A stretch of DNA of 22,599 nt from VGMA01 sp964655475 (GTDB taxonomy: Bacteria; Chlamydiota; Chlamydiia; Chlamydiales; VGMA01), in NCBI GenBank assembly GCA_964655475.1, contig CAZZMO010000020.1, positions 1 through 22,599 of the forward strand. Reading direction: 5' to 3'. Within the stretch, counting starts at the first letter, position 1, and each line of letters starts with the position of its first letter. The translations under genes and the position numbers were made by a program. This document shows, piece after piece, positions 1 to 8,156 of this stretch. A model generated the notes under the pieces. That model made no database searches. It saw only the letters and a list, made by a program, of their open reading frames with translations, and was not told where the DNA came from.

Positions 1-38
1 ATAATTACATAATAAACTGAAAATCAACTGGATAATAA

Positions 39-63
39 AAAAGGCGCCCCTAAGGCGCCTTTT
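39..63 (-). terminator. Rho-independent terminator of the HU gene
   Basis: A perfect 10-bp inverted repeat (AAAAGGCGCC at 39-48, GGCGCCTTTT at 54-63) encloses a 5-base loop. Read on the minus strand, the GC-rich stem is followed by a run of T, 28 bases after the HU stop codon. The stem has A/T runs on both sides, so it could work in both directions. Bases 1-36 show nothing else. Confidence 0.85.
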
Positions 64-90
64 AGATGAGCACAACTAAAGTCTTAAGAA

Positions 91-363
91 TTAGTTGCAA
101 GCTTCTCTAAGAGCTTTACCTGGACGGAAAGCTGGAACTTTTTTCGCTGGAATTTTGATAGATGCGCCAGTTTGTGGATTTCTTCCTGTTCTAGCTTTTC
201 TTTTTGTGACTTTATAGTTACCAAAACCAACAATAGAAACTTCTTTCCCTTTTTTCAAAGTCTGAGCAACTACATTGGTAAAAGCTGTTACAAATCTGCT
301 TGAATCAGCTTTTGTGAATCCTGTTTCATCTGAAATATGCTGAACGAGTTCGTTCTTGTTCAT
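91..363 (-). CDS. hup: HU family DNA-binding protein
   Basis: Small histone-like protein of 90 residues, the usual HU length. HU dimers bind and bend DNA without strong sequence preference and help compact the nucleoid. The N-terminal helical part (about 1-40) is followed by the beta-arm region with the signature GRNPQTG (about 61-67), and the C-terminus VPAFRPGKALREA is typical of the family. The ATG at 363 has a strong ribosome-binding site, GGAGG (complement of 370-374), 6-7 bases upstream. It is the last minus-strand gene here, 73 bases after the M50 protease gene, with its own candidate promoter and a strong terminator, so it is probably transcribed alone. IHF is the alternative name for such chlamydial proteins, but the sequence reads as HU-like. 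This is not the lysine-rich H1-like chlamydial histone HctA. Confidence 0.96.
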   Translation of the reverse strand: MNKNELVQHISDETGFTKADSSRFVTAFTNVVAQTLKKGKEVSIVGFGNYKVTKRKARTGRNPQTGASIKIPAKKVPAFRPGKALREACN

Positions 364-394
364 GTGTAACCTCCATATTTGGTTATAATTGGTC

Positions 395-424
395 TTTATG
401 AACCTAGCTTATTCAATGTGGCAA
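395..424 (-). promoter_or_regulatory. Candidate sigma70-type promoter for HU
   Basis: On the minus strand TTGCCA (419-424) is followed after 18 bases by CATAAA (395-400). A 17-base spacing giving TCATAA is also possible. It would give a leader of about 25 bases that includes the GGAGG site. The match is moderate. Confidence 0.4.
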
Positions 425-436
425 ATCTTCACAAGT

Positions 437-1567
437 TTATTTTGCAGGAAATGAGAGGAGAAATTTTTGAAAAATCTCATCAGAACGGATGTTGTCAAAA
501 ACACGATCTTTAAGAAGATCTGAAAAATCAGAAATTCCATATGCTTTTGCAGTCTTTAACCATTCAACAGCAGAGCTTGCATTTTTGATTGCAGCGCTTG
601 CTGCTGCTGCTCTGAGCGCAATGTCAACTGATTGTAGAGCGCGGAAACAATGTGCGGCCAATTTTAGTGCGAGTGAATAATCTCCCATTTCAAATGCAGC
701 CATGTGGAGAAGATACTTCGCTTCATCAGTGAGATGAGATTCTTCATTTTTGAGAAGATCATATGCCTCTTTTTGATGCCCTTCATCGAAGTAGATTTTC
801 GCTAAATACTCTGTCGAGAGTGTATAGAGAAGCCCTTTACCTGTTTTTTGCCGTAGATCTTCTAATTCGAGTTTCGCTTCTGAAATTCGATTTTGGAGAA
901 TCAATCTTTCGATATCTTGAAGCTCTTCTCGATTCGTTGGGCGGTTATCCTCTTCTGTCATCTCTCTTGTATTTCTGATCCCCTCAAAACTTTGGAACGC
1001 AAAGAGTAAAAAGATCCCACCAATGAGGTAAGCGTTGATGAAGAAAAAAAGGATCGCCAACATCACAGCTACGACAAAAGAGACCATGTGTGCATAACGC
1101 CACGCTTTTACACCAGTAAACGCTTCTAAAACAACACGGACAAGTTGTCCTCCATCGAGTGGAAGAACTGGAACTAAGTTCACTAATGTCCAAAAGAGAT
1201 TAATGAATCGAAGCGCTTTTAAGAAATAGAGGATGTACGGGTTTTGTATCGGGAGCATGAGTAAAAACGAAGCTCCTAAAAACAAAAGAAATCCAAAAAA
1301 GGGCCCTGCAAAAATCACGATGAACTCTTGCCAGAGTTTGAGCTTTGGGCCATCAGGGTATGTCACTCCACCAAACGCAACAATTTCAATTCTTGGCCTT
1401 TGACCAAAACATAAACTGAGGAGTGCATGACCATACTCATGAAAGAGAACAGAGATAAAAATCACTGCCACCCAAAAGAGGGTGCCAAGGAGTGTCCCTG
1501 CATTCAAATAGCCAATCACTGCGGCTGTCAAAAAGAAGAAAGGAGAAATCCTTAAGGGTATTCTCAT
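437..1567 (-). CDS. M50 family site-2 intramembrane zinc protease, SpoIVFB-like, with helical C-terminal domain
   Basis: Membrane-embedded metalloprotease of 376 residues that should cleave substrates within or next to the membrane. The zinc motif HEYGH is at residues 43-47, inside the second hydrophobic segment. The third metal-ligand region reads NLVPVLPLDGG with N130 and D138, as expected for M50. Hydrophobic stretches at about 10-24, 26-45, 82-106, 111-135 and 160-195 give four to six membrane spans. No PDZ domain is visible, which separates it from RseP. Residues about 210-376 are soluble and look like TPR-type helical repeats. Its ATG shares ATGA with the sucD stop codon, so translation is probably coupled to sucD. 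The substrate is unknown. Confidence 0.88.
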   Translation of the reverse strand: MRIPLRISPFFFLTAAVIGYLNAGTLLGTLFWVAVIFISVLFHEYGHALLSLCFGQRPRIEIVAFGGVTYPDGPKLKLWQEFIVIFAGPFFGFLLFLGASFLLMLPIQNPYILYFLKALRFINLFWTLVNLVPVLPLDGGQLVRVVLEAFTGVKAWRYAHMVSFVVAVMLAILFFFINAYLIGGIFLLFAFQSFEGIRNTREMTEEDNRPTNREELQDIERLILQNRISEAKLELEDLRQKTGKGLLYTLSTEYLAKIYFDEGHQKEAYDLLKNEESHLTDEAKYLLHMAAFEMGDYSLALKLAAHCFRALQSVDIALRAAAASAAIKNASSAVEWLKTAKAYGISDFSDLLKDRVFDNIRSDEIFQKFLLSFPAK

Positions 1568-2439
1568 GCAAGAAGATCCCTAATCGTTCTCCCCATATCA
1601 GCAGGAGTTTTTGCTACGCGAACACCTGCTTTTTCAAGTGCTTCGATCTTATCTTGCGCTGTCCCCTTCCCACCAGAAATAATCGCTCCTGCGTGTCCCA
1701 TCCTTCTTCCTGGAGGGGCTGTCGATCCTGCAATGAATGCAGCTGTGGGTTTTTTCCCATGCTTATGTATCCATTCAGCGGCTTCCTCTTCTGCACTGCC
1801 ACCAATCTCTCCGATCATCAAGATCCCTTCTGTCTCTGGATCTTTCTCAAACAGCTCTAGAACATCGATGAAGTTGGTTCCATTGCAAGGATCTCCACCG
1901 ATCCCAACGCAAGTAGATTGTCCTAACCCAAGCTGTGTTGTTTGCCACACCGCCTCATAAGTGAGTGTACCTGATCTGGAAACAATTCCAATCTTCCCCC
2001 TCTTATGAATGTAGCCTGGCATGATCCCAATTTTGCACTCTCCAGGTGTGATGATCCCTGGGCAGTTCGGACCAATAAGACGGCTCGTTTTACTTTTTCT
2101 CATCACCTGTTTTACTTTCAACATGTCTAGAACAGGGATCCCTTCTGTGATACAAATAATGAGCCCTATTCCTGCAGCCTCTGCTTCTAATATTGCGGCG
2201 GCTGCAAATGGAGGTGGAACAAAGATCATCGTCGCATCTGGCTGAAGAGCATCGACCGCTTCTTGCACTGTATTGTAGATAGGAAGACCATCACCCCAGG
2301 TCTGCCCCCCTTTCTTTGGTGTGACCCCACCTACAAACTTCGATCCATACTCAAGACAACGCTCCGTGTGGTACGATCCGTGATTACCTGTAATACCTTG
2401 CGTGATGATTTTTGTCTTTGCATTAATGAGAACGGCCAT
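1564..2439 (-). CDS. sucD: Succinyl-CoA ligase (ADP-forming) subunit alpha
   Basis: Alpha subunit of succinyl-CoA synthetase, which converts succinyl-CoA, ADP and phosphate to succinate, CoA and ATP in the TCA cycle. At 291 residues it has normal length. The N-terminal CoA-binding Rossmann domain carries GITGNHGSYH near residues 15-24, and the SRSGTLTYE region follows at about 154-162. The phosphorylated histidine is H249 in GRRMGHAGAI. The start overlaps the end of sucC by 17 bases, with AAGGTGG inside sucC as its ribosome-binding site, and its TGA overlaps the M50 protease start. It is therefore the middle gene of a compact operon. No anomalies were seen. Confidence 0.98.
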   Translation of the reverse strand: MAVLINAKTKIITQGITGNHGSYHTERCLEYGSKFVGGVTPKKGGQTWGDGLPIYNTVQEAVDALQPDATMIFVPPPFAAAAILEAEAAGIGLIICITEGIPVLDMLKVKQVMRKSKTSRLIGPNCPGIITPGECKIGIMPGYIHKRGKIGIVSRSGTLTYEAVWQTTQLGLGQSTCVGIGGDPCNGTNFIDVLELFEKDPETEGILMIGEIGGSAEEEAAEWIHKHGKKPTAAFIAGSTAPPGRRMGHAGAIISGGKGTAQDKIEALEKAGVRVAKTPADMGRTIRDLLA

Positions 2440-3601
2440 ACTCTACCACCTTTTTGGCTGCATCAGCCAAGTCATTAGCTGTAATAATCTTCAGCCCCGA
2501 TTTTTCCAATAGGGCCTTTCCTTTATCGACATTTGTCCCCTCTAAACGAACGACGAGAGGGACTTGAATATTCGCCTCTTCTACAGCGGCAATGATCCCT
2601 TCTGCAATTGTATCACACTTCATGATACCACCGAAAATATTGACTAAGATCGCTTTAACGTTAGGATCTGAAAGGATGATTTTAAAACTCTTTGCAACTT
2701 TTTCTCTATCTGCTCCTCCCCCTACATCGAGGAAGTTTGCAGGAGAAATCCCTTTCTCTTTGCCGAAGTATTTAATGATGTCCATTGTGGCCATCGCAAG
2801 ACCTGCACCGTTGACCATGCAGCCGACTGTTCCATCAAGGGCGATGTAGGCAAGGTCGAGATCATGCGCAATGACTTCAGCAGGAGGAAGCTGCGTCGGA
2901 TCATACATAGCTGCCACCTCTTTTTGCCGAAAGAGTGCATTATCATCGACTGAAAATTTTGCATCCAGCGCAACGATATTCCCTTCAGGTGTTTCGACTA
3001 ATGGGTTAATTTCGAGCATACTTCCATCTCGCTCGACAAATAGGAGGGCTAGCTTTTTCGCAATATCGATCCCCTCTTCTTTTGTACTCCCTTCCCATTT
3101 CATGAATGATGCGAGTCTGACAAGGTCGCTATCAGCTACATTTCCTGTTAAAGAGACGGGAAGTTTGAGAATCCTTTCAGGATGCTTTTCTGCAACCTCT
3201 TCAATGTCTACCCCTCCATCGGGAGAGACCATCATGACAATTTCTGCTTTTTTCCGATCGATCACGATCCCCATGTAGTATTCTTTGGCGATATCGGTGA
3301 GTTCTGCGATCATGACCTGGTGGGCTGTAACTCCAGCGGACCCTGTCTGGTTGTTGACGATTTTCATCCCGATCATCTTTCCCACGAGCTCTTTAATCTC
3401 TTTTCGGCTTTTGCCGATCTTGACGCCACCCGCTTTTCCTCTCCCTCCCGCATGCACCTGTACTTTCACAACCCCTTGAGAGATGCCGAGCTCATCGAGG
3501 GCTTCATCAACATCTTCTAACTGAGAGACAATGCGATAGGGGGGAACGGGAATACCATAGGCCAGAAAAAGACTTTTCGCTTGAAATTCATGAATATCCA
3601 T
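2423..3601 (-). CDS. sucC: Succinyl-CoA ligase (ADP-forming) subunit beta
   Basis: Beta subunit of succinyl-CoA synthetase, 392 residues, carrying the ATP-grasp nucleotide-binding domain. The N-terminus MDIHEFQAKSLF, the glycine loop VHAGGRGKAGGVK (about 49-61), the metal-binding EINPLV motif and the C-terminal NIFGGI motif are all family hallmarks. The ATG at 3601 is preceded by AAGGAAG at a good distance. It is the first gene of the sucC-sucD-M50 operon and is divergent from ftsY across 77 bases. The same arrangement, ftsY next to sucC-sucD, is recalled from Chlamydia, which keeps this part of the TCA cycle. Confidence 0.98.
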   Translation of the reverse strand: MDIHEFQAKSLFLAYGIPVPPYRIVSQLEDVDEALDELGISQGVVKVQVHAGGRGKAGGVKIGKSRKEIKELVGKMIGMKIVNNQTGSAGVTAHQVMIAELTDIAKEYYMGIVIDRKKAEIVMMVSPDGGVDIEEVAEKHPERILKLPVSLTGNVADSDLVRLASFMKWEGSTKEEGIDIAKKLALLFVERDGSMLEINPLVETPEGNIVALDAKFSVDDNALFRQKEVAAMYDPTQLPPAEVIAHDLDLAYIALDGTVGCMVNGAGLAMATMDIIKYFGKEKGISPANFLDVGGGADREKVAKSFKIILSDPNVKAILVNIFGGIMKCDTIAEGIIAAVEEANIQVPLVVRLEGTNVDKGKALLEKSGLKIITANDLADAAKKVVEYGRSH

Positions 3602-3627
3602 AGTTCTTCCTTGTTCCTCTTTATATG

Positions 3628-3657
3628 GTTATCTGCTAGACTCTCATTAACCTTCAA
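3628..3657 (-). promoter_or_regulatory. Candidate promoter for sucC operon
   Basis: On the minus strand TTGAAG (3652-3657) is followed after 18 bases by GATAAC (3628-3633), each matching four of six consensus positions. It lies in the 77-base divergent gap between sucC and ftsY. No clear promoter was found for ftsY on the plus strand in the same gap. Confidence 0.3.
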
Positions 3658-3678
3658 CAGAAAATCCTGCTCCCCATT

Positions 3679-4542
3679 ATGTTTGATTTTTTAAAGTCTC
3701 GCTATCAAAAAATTAAGAGCATTCTTTTTGGAAAAGTCCCCAGAGAAAATCTAGAAGAACTCTTGTATGAAGCAGATCTCGGATCGACTGTGATTCAAGA
3801 ACTTATGCAAACCGTTGAGGATCATCCGAAGGCAACTGATGAAGAGCTCATGATTCTTCTTCAAAAGCAGGCACTTGCAATCTTAGAAGAACCCCCCAGC
3901 ATACCTGCCACCACCTTCCACAAACCCTTTATCATCCTCCTGACAGGGGTGAATGGATCGGGAAAGACCACGACCGCAGCAAAACTGGCAGCTCATTATC
4001 AAAAGCTTGGAAAAAAAGTACTCGTTGCCGCAGGCGACACCTTCCGGGCAGCTGCCACAGAACAGCTCGAAATTTGGGCCAAACGGCTCGAGTTTGAGCT
4101 CGTCAAAGGGCGCTCAGGAGCAGACCCTTCGAGTGTGATTTTTGATGCCCTCAAGAGCTCTGAAGCTAAAGGAATCGATGTCGTCATTGCCGATACCGCT
4201 GGTCGCCTCGACTCCAAAATTGACCTCATGAAAGAGCTCGACAAGATCTACCGGGTCATGAAAAAATTCGATCTAGATGCACCCCACGAGGTTCTCTTGG
4301 TTCTCGACGCTACTTTTGGACAAAATGCCAAAGAACAGGCCTTGACCTTTCACAAGTATGCCCCTTTGACAGGCTTTGTCGTATCAAAGCTCGATGGGAG
4401 CGCAAAAGGGGGAGCCCTCTTGGGTTTATACCGAGAAATGGGGATCCCGATCAAGTGGATCGGAACAGGTGAAGGGGTCGAAGATTTAGTAGAATTTAAC
4501 CCCCGCCAATATGTAGAGGCTTTATTTCAATGCAGTCCGTAG
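3679..4542 (+). CDS. ftsY: Signal recognition particle receptor FtsY
   Basis: SRP-receptor GTPase that docks ribosome-SRP complexes at the inner membrane for co-translational insertion. At 287 residues it has only the NG core and lacks the long acidic A domain of the E. coli protein. The N domain spans about 1-75. The G domain has the P-loop GVNGSGKT (90-97), DTFRAAA (120-126), DTAGR (172-176), the guanine-specificity motif SKLDG (236-240, usually TKLDG) and GTGE (262-265). The ribosome-binding site upstream of 3679 is weak. The end overlaps the next gene by 13 bases, making it the first gene of an ftsY / unknown / priA operon. Ffh is excluded because there is no M domain. Confidence 0.96.
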   Translation: MFDFLKSRYQKIKSILFGKVPRENLEELLYEADLGSTVIQELMQTVEDHPKATDEELMILLQKQALAILEEPPSIPATTFHKPFIILLTGVNGSGKTTTAAKLAAHYQKLGKKVLVAAGDTFRAAATEQLEIWAKRLEFELVKGRSGADPSSVIFDALKSSEAKGIDVVIADTAGRLDSKIDLMKELDKIYRVMKKFDLDAPHEVLLVLDATFGQNAKEQALTFHKYAPLTGFVVSKLDGSAKGGALLGLYREMGIPIKWIGTGEGVEDLVEFNPRQYVEALFQCSP

Positions 4543-5264
4543 AACTTCTGAAGCGCTATCTCAAAGAAAATTACCCCTCCCGCTCGATGTTATTTCTTCC
4601 CCACTTTCATGCGAAAGAGGTGGTCCAGAAGCTTGACTTACCAATAAAAAATGCCCCTGATTTAAAAATTACCCCTCCACCGAAAAAACCAGAAGCTCCT
4701 CCAAAAAAGATCATCGAGCCCAAAAAACCGATCGTTTTAGAAAAGATAGAACCTCGAGTAGCAGTCACAGAAACCCACAAAATGGCCACCATCTTGAATA
4801 AGGTCTCCCCTGACTTATTTCTCCACAAAGAGCTTCCGAGAGATGATAAGGCAAAACAGGTCAAAACCCGCTTTCTGTTGCCCAAAATCCCCATTTTCTA
4901 CACCAAACAGTTGAGTGAACACCGCCCCTTTTTAGAAAATGTTGCGAAAGCATTAGATGCGTTGATGGGCTCATGCCGCCTCGTCGATATCGAATCGATC
5001 GAACAGAAAAACCAGTGGTCACACATCCTCTCCACTTCCCCCTTCTCTTTTATCATCGCCCCAGACATCGCTATATTTGGATCGTTTCACCTCATTACCC
5101 ACTTCATAGAAATCCCTGCCGCAGGGGAAAAACGGCTGGGGAACATCCCCCTCTTTTTACTCCCCGATCTCTCCCTCTACACAAAAGACTACAACCTTAA
5201 ACGGAGCCTTTGGCTGGAACTGAAGAAAGTATGTACGCGACTGTCATCCTCGACCAATCCATAG
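4530..5264 (+). CDS. Unrecognised protein with Pro/Lys-rich linker, between ftsY and priA
   Basis: Not recognised. The 244-residue protein has a short N-terminal segment (about 1-45), then a proline- and lysine-rich low-complexity linker (about 48-75, with PPPKKPEAPPKK), then a folded C-terminal part (about 110-240). The C-terminal part alternates hydrophobic strands (FSFIIAPDIAIFG, NIPLFLLPDLSLY) with a final helix (LKRSLWLELKKV). There is no signal peptide or membrane span. The ATG lies inside the end of ftsY, with TAGAGG (4514-4519) as a modest ribosome-binding site, and the end overlaps priA by 34 bases. The coupling to priA hints at a replication role. The strand-helix layout loosely recalls the DNA polymerase III psi subunit, but this is speculation. 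Confidence 0.8.
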   Translation: MQSVELLKRYLKENYPSRSMLFLPHFHAKEVVQKLDLPIKNAPDLKITPPPKKPEAPPKKIIEPKKPIVLEKIEPRVAVTETHKMATILNKVSPDLFLHKELPRDDKAKQVKTRFLLPKIPIFYTKQLSEHRPFLENVAKALDALMGSCRLVDIESIEQKNQWSHILSTSPFSFIIAPDIAIFGSFHLITHFIEIPAAGEKRLGNIPLFLLPDLSLYTKDYNLKRSLWLELKKVCTRLSSSTNP

Positions 5265-7453
5265 AAACCCCCTTAGAGTATCAAATTCCTGACCCGCTCC
5301 TCGGGCGCGTCGAGATGGGATCTCGCGTGATGGTCCCTTTAAAGGGGCGTCTCGTTCAAGGTACTGTGCTTCTCACCCACGGAGAAAAGCTCTTTGAGTC
5401 GCTCCAAGCAATCCACGAACTCTCTTCTGAGGAAAAGCTATTCACTGACGAGCTCTTCCGCTTGGCAGAATGGATCGCAAAGTATTATGGAGCTTCCCTC
5501 AGAAAAACGATCCTCTGCATGATCCCTGCAGTCATGCGAAAGAATGTCAAAACTCCCGTGCAGAAAAAAATCACCGTTGCCGTCTCATCAGGTGCCCTTA
5601 GAACTTACATAGAAGAAAATCGGCACCGATTTCCAGAGCAAACAGAAGTTCTCGACCTCTTAACGAACCATCCCGAGGGGATGGAAATTGGAGAGCTCGC
5701 TTCAGCTGCTAAAACCTCCAAATCACCCATTCAAACACTCATCAAAAAAGGGATCCTTGCTGAAACTGAGGAGGAGGTCGATCTCTTCCCCTTTGAAGAA
5801 GAGGAATTCTTCCGCTCTGAAAAGAAAGTACTGAATGGTGAGCAAGCTGCAGCTCTTTCTGAAATTGTGAAAAGCATCCATGAGGAGAGTTTCTTAGTCC
5901 ATCTCCTATTTGGGGTGACAGGGAGTGGGAAAACAGAGGTTTACCTCCAAGCGATCCAAGAAGCTCGCAATCGAGGGAAAGGGGTCATCCTCCTCGTCCC
6001 TGAAATTGCCCTCACCTCACAAACCATTGAGAGGATCAAATCCCGTTTTTCTGAAAAGATCGCGATTCTCCACCACCGCCTCAGCAACCGCGAGCGCTTT
6101 GCTACATGGAATAAGATCAGGAAAGGTGAACTCCACATCGTGATTGGAGCAAGGTCTGCCGTCTTCTCTCCCTTGCCGAATCTCGGCCTCATCATCGTCG
6201 ATGAGGAGCAAGAAAATTCTTATAAGCAGATGGAGGAGATGCCCTGCTACCACGCAAGAGATATTGCGATCGTTCGGGGAAAATTTTCAAATGCCACTGT
6301 GATTCTTGGCAGCGCGACCCCGTCGATTGAGAGCTTTTATAACGCAAAGAATCAGAAATATAAACTCCACTCTCTCACAGCTCGCCCACAAGGGGCGAAA
6401 TCGCCAAAGATTCAGATCGTCGATATGCAGTCAGAGCGGGAAAAAGCACAAGGGTTCTCCCTCTTTTCCACTCCCCTTTTGAGCGGGATTGAAGAGCGGA
6501 TTAAAAGGGGAGAGCAGGTTCTCCTTTTTTTGAACCGTCGCGGTTACTATTCTTGTCAAAAGTGTGAACACTGCGACGAAGTGATCCGCTGCAAAAATTG
6601 TGACGTCACCCTCACCTTTCATAAAGCAGATCGAGAGCTCTGCTGCCATCTCTGCGGCTACACACTCTGTCCCCCACCTACTGTTTGCCCTTCTTGTCAT
6701 AAGGAAGCTGCCTTCAAATACAAAGGGCCTGGCACTGAACAAATTGAACGCTCACTCCATAAGATTTTTCCCGAAGTGCGCACCCTCCGTATGGATCGGG
6801 ACACTACCAAAAAGAAAGCTAGTCACGAAGTGATTTTTAAAGAGTTTAGAGCAGGGAAAGCTGACGTATTGATCGGCACTCAAATGATTGCCAAAGGGCT
6901 CCACTTCCCCTCAGTCACATTAGTCGGTGTGATCCATGCAGATAGTGGACTCATGATCCCTGATTTTAGAAGTCACGAAACCTGCTTCCAGATTTTGACT
7001 CAGGTCGCAGGAAGATCAGGGAGAAGCTATTTAGAAGGGGAAGTACTCTTTCAAACCTCCTTCCCTTCCCACCCTGTCATCCAGTATGCCTCGAAGGAAG
7101 ATTATATCCACTTTTATGAAGAGGAACTCCTCGGAAGAGACGCGCTCCAGTTCCCCCCTTTTACACAGATGGCCAAACTCCTCGTCTCTGGAAAGAATGA
7201 AGCAAAAACAAAACTCGCTATAGAAACGCTCCACCAAGATTGTCAGGCCCTCCTTCCCTCTGGCTATCTCCTCTATCCCCCAATCCCTTGTGGCCACGCA
7301 AAAATCAATAACAAATACCGCTTTCAGTTTCTCATTAAAGGGCCAAAAGGGACACTTCTTGCGAGTAAGATCTCTCCCCTCATCTACGATAAAAAACGGC
7401 CCAAAGACATCCATATCCTCCTCGATATCGATCCACTCCACACCTTCTTTTAG
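5231..7453 (+). CDS. priA: Primosomal protein N', replication-restart helicase PriA
   Basis: 3'-to-5' DNA helicase that recognises stalled forks and reloads the replisome. The start chosen is ATG 5231 (740 residues). The frame opens with a TTG at 5210, but the ATG begins the conserved YATVILDQSIETPLEYQIP strand. Residues below count from ATG 5231. The N-terminal 3'-DNA-binding domain covers about 1-105. The helicase core has Walker A GVTGSGKT (228-235), DEEQ Walker B (324-327), GSATPS (360-365) and the late motif QVAGRSGR (591-598). The zinc-binding insert between about 442 and 489 holds CxxC pairs (CQKC, CKNC, CHLC, CPSC), as needed for primosome assembly. The gene overlaps the preceding one by 34 bases and ends the ftsY-priA operon. 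All expected motifs are intact. Confidence 0.97.
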   Translation: MYATVILDQSIETPLEYQIPDPLLGRVEMGSRVMVPLKGRLVQGTVLLTHGEKLFESLQAIHELSSEEKLFTDELFRLAEWIAKYYGASLRKTILCMIPAVMRKNVKTPVQKKITVAVSSGALRTYIEENRHRFPEQTEVLDLLTNHPEGMEIGELASAAKTSKSPIQTLIKKGILAETEEEVDLFPFEEEEFFRSEKKVLNGEQAAALSEIVKSIHEESFLVHLLFGVTGSGKTEVYLQAIQEARNRGKGVILLVPEIALTSQTIERIKSRFSEKIAILHHRLSNRERFATWNKIRKGELHIVIGARSAVFSPLPNLGLIIVDEEQENSYKQMEEMPCYHARDIAIVRGKFSNATVILGSATPSIESFYNAKNQKYKLHSLTARPQGAKSPKIQIVDMQSEREKAQGFSLFSTPLLSGIEERIKRGEQVLLFLNRRGYYSCQKCEHCDEVIRCKNCDVTLTFHKADRELCCHLCGYTLCPPPTVCPSCHKEAAFKYKGPGTEQIERSLHKIFPEVRTLRMDRDTTKKKASHEVIFKEFRAGKADVLIGTQMIAKGLHFPSVTLVGVIHADSGLMIPDFRSHETCFQILTQVAGRSGRSYLEGEVLFQTSFPSHPVIQYASKEDYIHFYEEELLGRDALQFPPFTQMAKLLVSGKNEAKTKLAIETLHQDCQALLPSGYLLYPPIPCGHAKINNKYRFQFLIKGPKGTLLASKISPLIYDKKRPKDIHILLDIDPLHTFF

Positions 7454-7486
7454 ACTTATCGTCTAGAAAATCAACAGATTAGAAAG

Positions 7487-7515
7487 TTGACGCTTTCTCT
7501 AGAGTATCATAGAGC
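7487..7515 (+). promoter_or_regulatory. Candidate promoter for the cysteine-rich gene
   Basis: TTGACG (7487-7492) is followed by a 17-base spacer and TAGAGC (7510-7515). The -35 is good and the -10 poor. It would start transcription just before the AAGGAG ribosome-binding site at 7524-7529. The -35 sits in the loop of a small AGAAAG/CTTTCT inverted repeat (7481-7498). Confidence 0.35.
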
Positions 7516-7538
7516 TTCCCAAAAAGGAGCCCTGCTAT

Positions 7539-8153
7539 ATGCCTAGTCCCTCAAAATTATTTCACCGCTGTCCTGACGGGTGTGTACCTATGCTGCGCTG
7601 CTCAAATCCTGATGAACCGAGCCTTCTCTTCTGTCTAGTCCGAGGGAATCATTTTACCCTCACATGCAAATGCCCATCGAATGCAGGAAGCACTAATTCT
7701 ACAACATGCGAAGAAGGAGCTGAAGTTAGCTCTTGCTATAACTCATATGGCAACCCTATTACCTCTATCCAGACCATCGAAGAATGCATAGACATTGGAG
7801 GGACTTGGAAAACTTATTGTGATCCTGATTACATCGATGATCAATGTACTTGCCCCTCCTCTACCACAGGTCTCTGCTCCAAAAGTTGTAAAGTGGTTGC
7901 AACCTGCTCCTCTTCAGGAACAACTCATTGCCTAGAATGTCTAGAAAATGTGACCACTGACCAGTGTCTTTGCCCAACAAGCAACGCTGGCCACTGCGCT
8001 TCTGGTTGTAAAACCATCGTCAAATGTTCTAACTCAGGTACGACTGTTTGTGGAGATTGTATTGCCCGAGGGGGGAAATGGAGCATCGAGTGTCAATGCC
8101 CAACGCTCCGTCAGATAGATGTCTCAGGCATGGGGATACTTGGAGTAGAGTAA
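7539..8153 (+). CDS. Cysteine-rich repeat protein, function unknown
   Basis: Not recognised by name. The 204-residue protein contains 26 cysteines, about one residue in eight. It is built from about four imperfect repeats, each ending in CxCP (C43-P46, C103-P106, C143-P146, C185-P188). The last two units (about 107-146 and 147-188) align closely, with the pattern GxCxxxC, then C, GTTxC, CxxC-like pairs and CxCP. No hydrophobic signal peptide and no membrane span are visible. The ATG at 7539 has AAGGAG (7524-7529) nine bases upstream, and a hairpin follows the stop, so it is probably a single-gene unit between priA and lysS. Possible roles are a disulfide-crosslinked protein of the infectious particle, a secreted effector, or a metal-binding protein. 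None can be chosen from sequence. Confidence 0.85.
   Translation: MPSPSKLFHRCPDGCVPMLRCSNPDEPSLLFCLVRGNHFTLTCKCPSNAGSTNSTTCEEGAEVSSCYNSYGNPITSIQTIEECIDIGGTWKTYCDPDYIDDQCTCPSSTTGLCSKSCKVVATCSSSGTTHCLECLENVTTDQCLCPTSNAGHCASGCKTIVKCSNSGTTVCGDCIARGGKWSIECQCPTLRQIDVSGMGILGVE
7857..8102 (+). repeat. Two tandem ~40-residue Cys-rich units inside the coding region
   Basis: Codons 107-146 (7857-7976) and 147-188 (7977-8102) encode successive units with matching cysteine spacing. Both contain SGTT followed by C and end in CLCP or CQCP. Two more divergent units lie upstream in the same gene. The DNA itself is well diverged, so this is an old duplication seen mainly at protein level. Confidence 0.75.
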
Positions 8154-8156
8154 GAG

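Noticed and set aside
1492..1860. 122-codon plus-strand frame opposite the M50 protease and sucD
   Set aside because: It spans the antisense of two real overlapping genes and has no supporting signals.
5210..5230. In-frame TTG start adding seven residues to PriA
   Set aside because: The ATG at 5231 begins the conserved first strand of PriA; the extra residues have no family match.
7448..7498. Small inverted repeats after priA (TAGAC/GTCTA and AGAAAG/CTTTCT) as a priA terminator
   Set aside because: The stems are short and AT-rich with no T run. The second overlaps the candidate promoter of the next gene.
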